From: Vitis vinifera | Taxonomy: Eukaryota; Streptophyta; Magnoliopsida; Vitales; Vitaceae | DNA: 64,000 nt | Direction of reading: 5' to 3' | Assembly: GCF_030704535.1 (NCBI RefSeq) | Contig: NC_081810.1 | Coordinates: 3,081,501 to 3,145,500 of the forward strand | The notes under the pieces: generated by a model | The model's database searches: none | Told to the model about the DNA's origin: nothing | The model's input: only the letters and a program-made list of their open reading frames with translations | Made by a program: the position numbers and the translations under genes | In this document: piece by piece, positions 25,174 through 36,124 of the stretch | Layout: every line of letters begins with the position of its first letter | How positions within the stretch are numbered: the stretch's first letter is position 1

Positions 25174-26452
25174 GACTTTTCTCAATAGTACGGTAATTTT
25201 AAAAAATTATTCTTAAATTATTATTGTAGAAAAAGTTATTACAAATATATGGTAATTTTTACCACTTAGGAGAGATGGTGAACAGATAAATTTTTTTTTT
25301 AAAACCAAAATCGTATTTTCAAAAGACGATTTTATTTCCATTTTAAAAGGGAAATCATCTCTTCAAGAGACGAGTTCCCTTGAGGATTTTGTTTATTTAT
25401 TTATTTATAATTTGAGATTTAAAAAAAATATATTAATTTCAATAGACGAGTTCCCTTGAGGATTTTTTTTTTAATTTGAGATTTTTTTTAAAAAAATATT
25501 AATATTTTTTCATGGGAACTCATCTCTTCAAGAGACGAGTTCCCTTGAGGATTTTTATTATTATTATTTTTTTAATTTGAGATTTTTTTTTTCATGGGAA
25601 CTCGTCTTTAGAAAAGAAGAGTTCCCTTGAGGAATTTTTATTATTTATAATTTGGGAATTTAAAATTTTTTTTTTCATGGGAACTCGTCTCTTCAAGAGA
25701 CGAGTTCCCTTGAGGATTTTTTTTCTTTTTTTTTTTAATTTTATAATTTGGGATTTTTTTTAAAAAAAATATTAATTTTTTTTCATGGGAATTCATCTCT
25801 TGAAGAGGCGAGTTCCCTTGAGGATTTTTTTTTTTTTTAATTTGGGATTTTTTTTTAAATATATATATTTTTTCACGGGAACTCGTCTCTTGAAGAGACG
25901 AATTCCCTTGAGGATTTTTTTAAAAAAAAATATTGATTTTTTGAAAAAAAAAATATTAAGAGACGAGTTCCCTTGAGAAATTTTTTTTATTTTTATAATT
26001 TGGGAATTTTTTTTAATATATATATATTTTATGAGAACTCGTTTCTTGAAGAGACGAGTTTCCTTGAGGAATTTTTTTATTTATAATTTGGGATTTTTTT
26101 TAAAAAAAATATTAATTTTTTTTCATGGGAATTCCCTTGAGGATTTTTTTATATTTTTTTTCATGAGAAATGTTTTTTGAAGAGACGATTTCCATGAGTT
26201 TTTTATTTTATTTTATAATTTATAATAAATATTAAAAATATTAATTTTCTTTAATGGAAATCGTCTCTTCCTTTTGAATTTTTTTTATTTTTAAATGGAA
26301 ATAAAATCATCTTTTGAAAAGACGATTTTGATTAAAAAAAAAATTATTCGTTCATCCTTTTTCCTAAATAGCAAAAACTATCATATATTTATAATAATTT
26401 ATTTTACTATAATAATTTAAGAATAACTTTTTTAAAGTAGCGTAGAAAAGTC
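25174..26452. mobile_element. TIR element with an internal array of GGGAACTCGTCTCTT hairpins (copy 1)
   Basis: The outer ends are long inverted repeats of roughly 100 bp, starting GACTTTTCTCAATAGTACGG on the left and closing with GTAGCGTAGAAAAGTC on the right. Both include a TTATTACAAATATATGGTA-type block. Between them are about ten near-palindromes built from the 15 nt arm GGGAACTCGTCTCTT, a 1 nt centre and the complementary arm. They are separated by poly-T/AT spacers that include TTGAGGATTTTT and AATTTGGGATTTTT. There is no transposase, so it is non-autonomous. A related copy is at 40548-41744. Confidence 0.75.
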
Positions 26453-26718
26453 CGAAAGCTGGAAAAACTTTATGATCGTGGAAGTTGTGTCAAGGCCAAC
26501 ACTTTGAATGCAGCGACTTTGACTGCTGCGTTATCAATACGCTAGAAAACTGCAGATGAACTGTACACACACGCTCCCTTTAGTGGACTGAGAGTGTCGG
26601 ACCCACTTGAAGGCTAAGAAGTCTAAGTAGAGGAAATAAATTAAGGAACTTCTAGCTCCTTTTCGTATTTGCCCCAACTCACAAACCATTAGGCTTTTCT
26701 CACCTTTTGCTGGCTCCA
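26453..26718 (+). promoter_or_regulatory. Upstream region of kiwellin K1
   Basis: Begins directly after the hairpin-filled TIR element, leaving about 266 bp before the ATG. It contains TTGACT at about 26519-26524 (W-box core, weak evidence alone). A clear TATA box as in the other copies is not seen. The leader segment AAACCATTAGGC…TGGCTCCAATGG is shared with K2 and K6. Confidence 0.4.
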
Positions 26719-27411
26719 ATGGCGAATATGCCACTGCTATTGTCTCTTTGCCTTATCTATACTATCTCCTTCTTTCCATTCCTTGCATTTGCCATATCCT
26801 CTTGCAATGGTCCTTGCCGAACATTTAACGACTGCGACGGTGAGCTCATATGCATCAATGGTAAGTGTAACGACGACCCTGAACTTGGGACTCACGTATG
26901 TGAAGGGGTTCCTTCCCCTCCACCTCCCTCCGGCTACTGTCATTCCTCTGGGTCCCTTCGGTGCAAGGGCCAATATTATCCTACCTACACCTGCTCCCCT
27001 CAGATCACATCCTCCACAAGTGCCATTCTTACTAACAATGATTTTAGTGAGGGTGGGGATGGCGGAGGGCCATCGGAATGTGATGGAAAATACCATAACA
27101 ATTCTGACCCCATCGTGGCATTGTCGACTGGGTGGTACAATGGTGGATTCCGGTGTGGGAAGATGATCAAGATAACGGCTGACAACGGGAGGAGTGTGCT
27201 GGCCAAGGTGGTGGATGAGTGTGACTCACTGCGGGGCTGTGACGAAGAGCATTCAGATCAGCCACCATGTAAGAACAACATCGTTAACGGATCTGATGCT
27301 GTGTGGAGTGCTCTGGGGCTGGATACGAACTTAGGTGAAGTGGATGTTACTTGGAGCGAAGTAACTGATGTTCCATGTGATTCAAACAATTATATAGTTC
27401 ATATTATGTAA
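26719..27411 (+). CDS. Kiwellin / ripening-related protein, copy K1 (altered C-terminus)
   Basis: 230 residues. A signal peptide (hydrophobic to about residue 26) is followed by the six-Cys kissper-like N-terminal region ([13 protein letters not shown]…LICINGKC…THVC), a Pro-rich linker and the C-terminal barrel core with [30 protein letters not shown] and VVDECDS. The ATG at 26719 is chosen because MAN… aligns with the start of every paralogue. Kiwellins are apoplastic Cys-rich proteins; a maize member blocks a fungal chorismate mutase effector, so a defence role is likely but inferred here. The usual end (VDVTWSMA) is replaced after VDVTWS by about 17 unrelated residues (…NNYIVHIM), so the copy may be impaired. 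Confidence 0.85.
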   Translation: MANMPLLLSLCLIYTISFFPFLAFAISSCNGPCRTFNDCDGELICINGKCNDDPELGTHVCEGVPSPPPPSGYCHSSGSLRCKGQYYPTYTCSPQITSSTSAILTNNDFSEGGDGGGPSECDGKYHNNSDPIVALSTGWYNGGFRCGKMIKITADNGRSVLAKVVDECDSLRGCDEEHSDQPPCKNNIVNGSDAVWSALGLDTNLGEVDVTWSEVTDVPCDSNNYIVHIM

Positions 27412-28690
27412 TTATTAAATTACTTAGTTCTACAAATTATATATCATGAAACCTTATTCTACAAATTGCAATGAACTAAAATATTTTTCATATACCAATC
27501 GAGGATTTGAGACATTTTTCAACAATAATATGCAAGAAATAAAACTTCGCACTAGTAAAACTGCATGGTGATCAAACCCCAATAACTGGCTTGATTAAAG
27601 AGTAACGTGTCCTTCCAGGATTTTCCGACGACCATACTAAACCAGAGGGACCCGAAGACTGAGAATTTTCTGAGTCATCCATCCTAGGTTCCCACTAGAG
27701 TCATTAAGAGATGCTGTGCTGACTGGTCCTCGAGTGGGATCAACTTTTCTCCACCGCCTTAGGATTTCCAAAATCACAGCCATAACGACTATACTCTTAA
27801 GGAGACTCAATTTTTTTAGTCATTGTCCTATACTATGATTAAGAAGGTGTTAATTGGAGAATGGATTTAATGACTTAATATAAATTAATAATTTAATTTA
27901 AATCATCAAATAGATTAAATTTATTTGATAAAACAATTTAATATTATAATTTGAAATTAAAAATAATTTTAAGTATTAATTCAAAATAGTTAATTTATTT
28001 TGTCTCATTTATCGATATTTAATGAGAGCATATTTTACAACCGTAATTCCACGTTTATGACTCATTTTTATAATAAATGTTTTATAATTATCCCATGTAT
28101 TTACAATACTCTAAATATAAATGTTTTACAAACAAGTTTTTATTTAAGATTGATAAAAAAAATTATTAATTAAAATTAATGATAATAAATATTACTTAAA
28201 ACCAATGAAGGTAACTATGTCAATTTATTGATTTAAAATAAATTTTAAATTAACTTTATCAAACAACTTTAATTACTTAAAGTAAAAGTCAAATAATAAA
28301 GTTTAAATCTAATTTAAAGTCCACTTAAATGTAATAAGTATTAAATTTTACTAATCATCTTCTAAGTCCTGGCATGAAACATGTTTGATGGCTCATAAAT
28401 TGGGATGGACAAGTCTTTGGTTTTAGTTATATGGGAGTTTATTATAACTAATCTTGTTATTAACCCAAATCAAGTCAATTCAATTTATTTTATTTGATCC
28501 AAAAATGGGCTACTACATTTCTTTTTTTTTTTTTTCAGAAAAATGATGACTAAATTATGCTTTTCACATTAAATAATTGTAGATTCAATTCCTTTAGATT
28601 TTGTGGGGTTTATCAGTTTTGTCAGTTTTTGGGCTTGCCTCTACTCTGAAGTTGGGGATGACTAATGAATGACTCGGTCAACTGGAACTC
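27412..28690. other. K1 3' flank and AT-rich intergenic sequence
   Basis: At about 27518-27600 the sequence (AATATGCAAGAAATAAAAC… GCACTAGT… AACCCCAATAACTGG) still aligns with the 3' UTR of K2 and K4, so the K1 3' end is kiwellin-derived. The 160 bp between the diverged C-terminus and this block does not. 27850-28500 is A/T-rich with no coding signal. Confidence 0.5.
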
Positions 28691-28980
28691 TGGATGTTGC
28701 TTGGTCGTGGATTATGGTCATAAGTTAGGCTGAGTTTCTGTGGCTGTCCTGAATATGGCGTCATGTACTCAGGTTATATGGCTATCTACCAGCTGTATTA
28801 ACACATCAATATGGAGAAAATAAACAGGGCAGACGCTGTATTGCAATGACTAGCTTGACTAGCCACGAGAGTAACTCTGACCTAGCTAAATCATCGGCAA
28901 CATTGTTGTTAGCCTCCACAGATTAATTAGACTAGAAAACTCAAACTCATGACATTCAACTGCATTCGGTAATGAGATTG
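28691..28980 (+). pseudogene. Relic of a further kiwellin 3' end
   Basis: TGGATGTTGCTTGGTCGTGG matches the codons for the kiwellin C-terminus (…VDVTWSMA). The 270 bp after it are collinear with the 3' flank of K6 (59855-60240): TGTATTAACACATCAATATG versus TGTATCGACACATTAATATG, GACTAGCTTGACTAG, CATTGTTGTTAGCCTC and AATTAGACTAGAAAA. No upstream kiwellin sequence adjoins it, so it is a 5'-truncated remnant of a sixth or seventh copy. Confidence 0.6.
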
Positions 28981-29509
28981 CTAACTACACATGCTGTGTG
29001 GCCCTATGTTTCATTTATGACCTTGTCCCCAGCCTTCCTTAGCTAGAAATTCTTTCGTGTGTTCCCCTATGTAACCCAATTCTTTATATAATGATATGCA
29101 CACATAACCATACTGTCTATAGAGATTTTTGTGTGTACTGTCTCAGTTTCTCAGATATTGAGGGAGTTGTCATGTAACATACTGTTATAAGATTAGGAAC
29201 GCTTCTACTCTCTGTCTATTTGTGGAAGCAATTAGTCTAATGAGATAGCACTCTGGCATGTAAATTTCATTGCATTTGCTTGAGTGATCATTTTCAACCA
29301 CCAGAAGGCTCACTGACCCTAACGATACGGCAACCGGAAGAAGAAATGTCATGGCAAACTTCATGACTTGAAGACTCGGTAGACTTTCATGAAGTCCAGA
29401 GAGGCATTAAAGCGTGATTAATTTGAGTATATATTTAAATGTATGCAAGAGCTCTCCCTCACCCAAACTCCTAAAACCATTAGGCCTTTCTCCCTTGGGT
29501 ACTTCTCCA
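28981..29509 (+). promoter_or_regulatory. Upstream region of kiwellin K2
   Basis: A TATA box (TATATATTTA) at 29428-29437 lies about 80 bp before the ATG. The leader AAACCATTAGGCCTTTCTCC is shared with K1 and, more loosely, K3-K5 (CCATTAGGCCTCTTTGGG). The rest is not assigned. Confidence 0.5.
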
Positions 29510-30163
29510 ATGGCAAATCAAGTTCTATTCCTGCAATCCCTTTACCTTCTCTTCAGTATCTTCTCCCTTCCATTTCTTCCACTGGTTATGTCCTCTTGTA
29601 ATGATCCATGTCAAACACTTGACGACTGTGAAGGTCAGCTCATATGCATCAACGGTCAGTGCAACGACGATCCCGATCTTGGGACTCACATATGCGGAGG
29701 AAGTCCAGGGACTTCTTCCCCTTCAACTGATGACTGTCAGCCCTCTGGCAGTCTTGAGTGTAACGGGCAATCCTATCCTACCTACACATGCTCCCCTCAG
29801 GTTACATCCTCCACCAGCGCTGTTCTTACTAAGAACGATTTTAGTGAGGGAGGGGATGGTGGAGGCCCATCCAAGTGTGATGACAAATACCATGAAAATT
29901 CAGACCCTATCATTGCCTTGTCAACTGGTTGGTATAATGGTGGATCCCTGTGCGGCAAGATGATCAGGATCACGGCTCAAAATGGGATGAGCGTGCTGGC
30001 CAAGGTGGTGGATGAGTGTGACTCCATGCACGGCTGTGACCAAGAGCATGCAGGTCAGCGCCCCTGTGATAACAACATAGTTGATGGATCTAATGCTGTG
30101 TGGGATGCTTTGGGCCTGGATATCAATATTGGTCGTGTGGACGTTACTTGGTCCATGGCTTAG
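29510..30163 (+). CDS. Kiwellin / ripening-related protein, copy K2 (intact)
   Basis: 217 residues, no introns, start MANQVLFL at 29510. The hydrophobic signal peptide ends near PLVMSS. Six Cys follow in the kissper-like part ([26 protein letters not shown]). The Ser/Pro linker is short, then [19 protein letters not shown] and the core [46 protein letters not shown], ending VDVTWSMA. Predicted secreted to the apoplast. The 3' UTR has AAATAAAAC at about 30317, a likely polyadenylation signal. Its 3' flank is duplicated downstream of K4. Intact reading frame and canonical Cys pattern suggest a functional gene. Confidence 0.92.
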   Translation: MANQVLFLQSLYLLFSIFSLPFLPLVMSSCNDPCQTLDDCEGQLICINGQCNDDPDLGTHICGGSPGTSSPSTDDCQPSGSLECNGQSYPTYTCSPQVTSSTSAVLTKNDFSEGGDGGGPSKCDDKYHENSDPIIALSTGWYNGGSLCGKMIRITAQNGMSVLAKVVDECDSMHGCDQEHAGQRPCDNNIVDGSNAVWDALGLDINIGRVDVTWSMA

Positions 30164-30789
30164 ATATATGGTTATGACTTATGATCAGTTGGTTGGTTAC
30201 TTGGTTTTTGTGTGTGCGTACGTACTTTCCTCTTTGTGTTCCCTCTCTCCTTTGATTTGTATGGCTCCGCCAAGCACTATTTGTATGTAATTTTGCAGCA
30301 ATATATGCATGCGCTGAAATAAAACTGGAAGGCACTAGCCCAGTGCCACCAGAACCCCATTAACTGGGGTTTGATTAATAATGAGTGATTTGCATCACGA
30401 TCTAGTTGAACCATCACATTGATTATTAATGCATCGCCTAAACTACATCAACTTCCAATGAGTATTTTGTATTAATTTAGCATTGAGATTCACCTTATAT
30501 ATAGCAATGCTGATCTTGGGAAAATACATATTTTAAATTTAAAAAGTTGTAAAATCAAAAGAAACTTACAAAGTCAAAAGAAAGAAAAGAAAAGAAAAGA
30601 ATATAGAAGGTGTTGTCTAATGGGTGGTACTTGATCACTTTGATGAGGTCACAGTGAGGAAATTAACAAGAAGCCAGGAAAGAGAAGCTGTAGAAAAATT
30701 GTCACATACCAATAACAAATATCATCCTGGCACCCAAATATAAAAGGCCCCATTGAGTTATTGACGGGTACATGTGTCACTTTTTCACC

Positions 30790-30860
<71 letters not shown>

Positions 30861-31250
30861 GAATTCTTAGTCTTGATCAGTGGTCATATGAAGTTTTTCT
30901 ATTATAATCTATCATAATACAAATCTAACTAGTAAAAGCCTAAATGTCTTATACCTAAACTATTTATTTATTAAGTAATTCATAATGAAACAAAATAATA
31001 AAAATTAGAATACGAATCATTGAGATATGGAACCTAAATTGATTTTGTTAGAGCATGCATTTTGATTAATTAAATTTTATTCCTTTGTTGAGCTTAAAGT
31101 CTAAACCCAAAGTTGGGTTGTGGAACATTCAAGTTGATTTTGTTAAACCATGCCCTAAAACTAATTAAATTCTATACCTTTGTTTTGCTTAAAGGTCTAT
31201 GTTCAAAGTTGGGTTGTAGAAACCTCAATCTTAATTAGTTGAATTAAAAA
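30164..31250. repeat. K2 3' flank, duplicated downstream of K4
   Basis: Collinear with 42646-43510, including AAGGCACTAGCCCAGTGCCA, the AAAGAAAGAAAAGAAAAG run and GGGTGGTACTTGATCACTTT. It differs by a long (TA)n microsatellite at about 30791-30853 where the K4 copy has only a short mixed run. It also has a roughly 102 bp tandem duplication at about 31030-31235 (TTGATTTTGTTA… AAAGTTGGGTTGT twice), present once in the K4 copy. Confidence 0.7.
30791..30853. repeat. (TA)n microsatellite
   Basis: About 31 uninterrupted TA dinucleotides; likely length-variable between haplotypes. Confidence 0.95.
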
Positions 31251-32113
31251 TAAGTAATTATTTTATAATTTAAATACATTTATTTTTTAAAAAATCTTTA
31301 TTTATATTTATTCTTATTTATTTAAATTAGATTTTATTATCTTTACTCTTTAGTAAATAATTAATCTTTTTAATCTAAAAATAATTAAACACAAGTTAAT
31401 CCTAGAAGATGATAATCCAAAATAATACAAAGTCATGATAACCTTATATCCCTACTATATTTTTTTAGTCATAGTCTATTTGAATAACTCAATAAAGCAA
31501 CGAGTACCTATTAGTTGTAAGTTCAAATTCTTGATTTGAATTAATTTTTTTTTTTATCTTAAATTTCTTGTGTTTATCATAATATAACTAGCAAAAAATG
31601 TTTGCAAATACATTTACAAATTCTATAGAACGAAAATAATATATCTTATTTTCCCATTTATTTTTCTCTTTATAGATTCTATATATATTTAAAATCAAAT
31701 ATTATTTTTAATTTAAAGTTATATCGGATACATATTTTTATATTAGATTAATTCCTTTCATTATATTGATTATAAATATATTTAAACTTTTTTTACACTA
31801 TTTTAAAATTAAAATTACAATAAAGAAATGAAAATATATGAATAAATGCACTTTTATTATTTTTATTTGATTAAAAAATAGACACCAAATGAATCAAATT
31901 TTATCAATGTTTATTTTTCAAAACTTATTTAAAAAAAATCGAGTATAATAAAATTATTTTATTTTTTAAAAAGAAAAGTAAATTTTAAAAAATACATAAA
32001 CCACACCTAATTACTAATGCTACGATCAAAAGCAATTACTTGGAAAAGCTGTACACAATTGAATATCGAGAAGGTTACAAAGTCCTAATTAGAGAAACAA
32101 TGATTTTCATTAA
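31251..32113. other. AT-rich intergenic sequence
   Basis: No coding signal. AGTTGTAAGTTCAAATTC at about 31516-31533 resembles a tRNA-type B box, but no convincing A box was found. Long A/T runs dominate. Confidence 0.45.
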
Positions 32114-32434
32114 TTATGTTTGGTTCCCGGAAAATATTAAGGAAAGAAAAAAAATGCAAAGGAAAATGACTTTTTCATGTTTGGTTGTCCTATGAAAAAT
32201 ATCAAAGAAAATCAAATATAATTAAAACTAATTAGAAACTTATGTTTTTTTAAATTATTTAATTTTTATATTGATGAGTTAAAATAAATAAAATAAGTTT
32301 GAAGTAACAAAAAAAATAATTTATTAATTTCAATTTATTCTTTTATTTTCCTTCACTTTTTCTTTTCTTCTACTTTTCATTTATATTTTCTTTCCCTTGC
32401 ATTTTCCTTCAAATTTTTTGAGAACCAAACATAA
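32114..32434. mobile_element. MITE-like TIR element, about 320 bp
   Basis: Terminal inverted repeats TTATGTTTGGTTC (left) and GAACCAAACATAA (right) extend inward imperfectly (GGAAAATATTAAGGAAAG versus CTTTCCCTTGCATTTTCC). Non-coding. This outline is common for plant hAT-type MITEs. The target duplication was not resolved. Confidence 0.6.
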
Positions 32435-33098
32435 CCTAAAGGAAAAAACAATATTTTTCAAATTATTTCTCGGGTGACAGATACGCAAGCAAAACATTGA
32501 TATTCCATAATAATAAAAACTATTTATTTATAATGTTTCTTTTTCACGTTATTTTTCGGAGTAACTATAAATTAAATATTTTTACGTGTCCATGGTGCAT
32601 ATTCGTGGGACTCATTAGTCACAACGAAGGCGTAGTCCTGTGGATGAGAGGAAAGCAAAAGTAGGAGGTGACCATCCTCACTTTGTAATTCAGAAATAAA
32701 TCTATTAAATGTCTCACATCAAATTATCACACGCCACGTAAGAATAGGATAAGAAAGAACCCAAAATATAATGACACGTGGTTTTCAAATTTTGCGACGG
32801 GTCGAGTGTGGGGGAATATCGTCATAAAAGCGAGGCCACAGCCAGAGAGAAGGCCCACCGGCCTACCGGCACCGAAATTACGTTGTGGACCGAAAGACTT
32901 GAAGTGCAGCCATCTAGGGGGACGCATTCATTGCAAAGGAAACTCTAAAAAAGAAAGAAAAACGTGTGGCTGCTTAATTTCTTGATAAGGTGGAGCCGCA
33001 TGAGGGCATGAGTTCAGTATATAAGTGGATGCAAGCTTCATCCCTTGACCATTAGGCCTCTTTGGGTTACTGAATACTAAGAGCAGCTCCAAATTGCA
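32435..33098 (+). promoter_or_regulatory. Upstream region of kiwellin K3
   Basis: Homologous to the upstream blocks of K4 (40120-40550 plus 41745-41982) and K5 (55979-56483): TCACATCAAATTATCACACG, AAGAATAGGATAAG, GGGTCGAGTGTGGG. A TATATAAG box lies at 33018-33025, 74 bp before the ATG. ACACGTGG (G-box/ABRE-like) is present at about 32774-32781. It has no TIR element at the site occupied in K4. Confidence 0.65.
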
Positions 33099-33650
33099 AT
33101 GGCGAATTCAGCAGTAGTGTGGTTAGCATCCGTATGGCTTGTGTCCAATATCTTGTCCCTTCCATTCCTGGCATTGGGCATATCTTCTTGTGGTGGCTCA
33201 TGTCAAACACTTGATGACTGTGACGGTCAGCTCATATGCATCAACGGTAAATGTAAAGACGACCCCGAAGTCGGGACTCACATATGCGGGGGAAGTTCAA
33301 GTACCCCTTCCCCTCCGGTCTCCTCCTCCACGCCTGCCATTCTAACTAACAACAATTTTGAAAAATGAGGGGACGGTGGAGGCCCATCGGAGTGCGACGG
33401 CAAATACCATGACAATTCAGAGCGCATCGTAGCATTGCCAACTCGGTGGTATGATGGGGGATCCCGGTGTGGGAAGATGATTAGGATAACGGCTCCAAGT
33501 GGGAGGAGCGTGTTGGCCAAAGTGGTGGATGAGTGTGATTCAGCGGACGGCTGTGCGAATAACATAGTTGATGGATCTGATGGTGTGTGGGCTGCTCTGG
33601 GGCTGGATATCAATCTTGGTGAAGTGCACGTTACTTGGTCCATGGCTTAG
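33099..33650 (+). pseudogene. Kiwellin copy K3, premature stop and internal deletions
   Basis: 184 codons in a single frame with one internal stop. The start, signal peptide and six-Cys N-terminal part are intact ([13 protein letters not shown]…THIC). In-frame loss then removes the [12 protein letters not shown]…YTC block. FEKGGDGGG is broken because the Gly codon after FEK is TGA at 33366-33368 (GGA in K4 and K5). The frame continues after the stop with [22 protein letters not shown] and VHVTWSMA, but the [14 protein letters not shown] loop is shortened to ADGC. The 89-codon open part could still give a secreted N-terminal, kissper-like peptide; this is speculation. Confidence 0.85.
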
Positions 33651-34677
33651 ATATCCGTATGGTTAATGAGTTGGGTTGGTTTTTTGTGTTCCCCTCTACT
33701 TTGGTTATGATGTAATTTTGCAGCAATATGCACTGAAATAAAATAGCTGGAAGGCGCTAGCCCAGTGCCACCAGAACCCCATTGACTGGTTTGATTAATA
33801 AAGAGTGATTATCGGCAGAATGAACTACTTCAAGTCTTCAACCATCACATCGATTAATTAATAAAGAATCCCATCAACTGTTGTTATCCTCCTTATACAC
33901 ATTGATTAATTAGGCTTTATAAACACCTACGAAACTTAAAGATTGTTTTCCCTGATGATCAGTACTTCACAGTTACTTTGTTCACCACAACATACATCGT
34001 CTGAACATTGGGCAGCAGCCGATTATTGTCTCTGTACCATTAATTATCGATCCTAATCAACTCATTTTTATCCAATCGTACTGGGCAGTACTTACAAGAC
34101 AAGTCTTTATTATTATTTTTTCAACATTACAGCTATCAAGAAATCATTTAAGCTTATTATTTTAATTTGTTGAACAAGTTAACTTCATTGCATAGTTATT
34201 AAACCACCTATTAATAAATAATTTTTATTTTTAATAAATTAATATATAAAATTAAATAAACCCAATCCAGTTATTAAAATATCGTTGAGCTAAAAAAATG
34301 AGCTTATTTCTCAAATAAGCTGGAGGGGCTCGAACCCTCACAAAATATTTAAGGAGTGTCCAATATACCACTAAATTAATTATAATTATTTTATAATTAA
34401 ATAAAAAAATTTCATTTAGTAGATTAAAAAAAATATAAAAATTATCAAGATAATTTTCTTTATAGTGTTTTTAATATTAAAAAATTATACATTTATCATC
34501 ATTTACTTTATATCATTTAATACAGTTGAATTAAATGTATCATAATTTTAATATTAAATATATTTAAAAATTAGACATATTACAATCAAATATCACAATA
34601 TTATTATCGAATAATATTTTATGTAATTTAATAATCAATGTACACTTTTATTTATGTAATTTAATAATCAATGTACA

Positions 34678-34712
<35 letters not shown>

Positions 34713-35370
34713 ATTTCTTCAACAAAACAATTTTAAAAAGTCTATTATACTTCTAATTTCAGTTTTAAGAGTTTTTTTTTATATATTTTCATAAATTTTG
34801 ATCAAATTTAAATTAATCGATATTTTTTATCAAAATATCTGTCTATATATCCATAAAATCAAAATATCGATATATTCGTGATTACTGATAATTTTATCCT
34901 TGACCCAATCATTAGTAAAAATAAATATTACACCCAATAAATTATTTATATATAATATTATAATCTAAACTAAATTATGTATAAATAAATTTGTTCAAAG
35001 AAAGTACATGTCAAACAAATTTTCATTTAATTCCTAGTAATTTGTTTTAAACATATTAAAGTAGTTGAAATACAAATGTTCAATCAAAGTTTTATTTAAT
35101 TTTTAATCTATCAAATGAGAATATCATCAAACTTCCTATAAGAAAACATTGCTTTCCACATAAAAGAATCAACTCCAAATTAAATTTGCACTATCACCAA
35201 TATCTGCTTCAAAAATTACACAAAAACCTAAAGTTTAGTAGTACAAATTAAGTTTTCAATATCATATACTATTTTTGAAGAATTCTCTTGTCACTATAAA
35301 CAAATACTTGTCTTTATGATAAAATTAATTTGAGTAAGGATCTAAGGTATAACTTACTTGCCCTAAGAAA
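33651..35370. other. K3 3' flank and AT-rich intergenic sequence
   Basis: Up to about 34120 the flank is kiwellin-type (AAATAAAAT polyA-like signal at about 33737; AAGGCGCTAGCCCAGTGCCA) and aligns with the flank retained after K5. A 33 bp unit starting ATGTAATTTAATAATCAATG occurs twice at 34621-34687, followed by a (TA)n run at about 34683-34712. The remainder is AT-rich without genes. Confidence 0.55.
34322..34385 (-). repeat. tRNA-derived SINE-like fragment
   Basis: On the minus strand GGTTCGAGCCC (34326-34336) is a good RNA polymerase III B box. AATTTAGTGGTATATTGG lies upstream at a spacing similar to tRNA genes and looks like a weak A box. No cloverleaf can be closed, so it is a SINE head or tRNA relic rather than a tRNA gene. 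Confidence 0.35.
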
Positions 35371-36034
35371 ATTTTAACTTCAACCATTTCAAATATAAGA
35401 TCGCGTTATACCTCAAATAATAGAGTATAATAGTATTAAGAATTCAATAAACTACTACTACTTCTTCTTCTTCTTCTTCTTTATTTTAAGCAAAATAATA
35501 TATATTTCATCATAAACCATACTATTTTAACTTCAACCATTTCAAATATAAGATAGAGGTATACCTCAAATAATAGAGTATAATAGTATTAAGAATTCAA
35601 TAAACTACTACTTCTTCTTCTTCTTCTTTATTTTAAGCAAAATAATATATATTTCATCATAAACCATACTATTTTAACTTCAACCATTTCAAATATAAGA
35701 TAGAGTTATACCTTAAATAATAGAGTATAATAGTATTAAGAATTCAATAAACTACTACTTCTTCTTCTTTATTTTAAGCAAAATAATATATATTTCATCA
35801 TAAACCATACTATTTTAACTTCAACCATTTCAAATATAAGATAGAGTTATACCTTAAATAATAGAGTATAATAGTATTAAGAATTCAATAAACTACTACT
35901 TCTTCTTCTTTATTTTAAGCAAAATAATATATATTTCATCATAAGCCATACTATTTTAACTTCAACCATTTCAAATATAAGATAGAGTTATACCTCAAAT
36001 AATAAAGTATAATAGTATTAAGAATTCAATAGAC

Positions 36035-36066
<32 letters not shown>

Positions 36067-36124
36067 CTTCTTCTTCTTCTTCTTTATTTAAGCAAAATCA
36101 TATATTATTCATCATAAACCATAC
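35371..36124. repeat. Minisatellite, five units of 141-172 bp, each with a CTT microsatellite
   Basis: Units start with ATTTTAACTTCAACC at 35371, 35524, 35671, 35812 and 35953. They share ATAATAGAGTATAATAGTAT and TTTCATCATAAACCATACTA. Unit lengths (153, 147, 141, 141, about 172) differ mainly in the number of CTT triplets (about 13 in the last). No coding frame. Confidence 0.9.

Noticed and set aside
25785-25976. Short open frames encoding a repeated LLKRRVPLR motif, also at 40815-41528
   Set aside because: Translation of the palindromic DNA repeat; the repetition is in the DNA, not a selected protein.
25174-26452. CRISPR-like array of regularly spaced palindromes
   Set aside because: Plant nuclear context, spacers are low-complexity A/T, and terminal inverted repeats mark a transposable element.
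34322-34385. Possible tRNA gene on the minus strand
   Set aside because: Good B box but no acceptor or anticodon stem can be formed; kept only as a SINE-like fragment.
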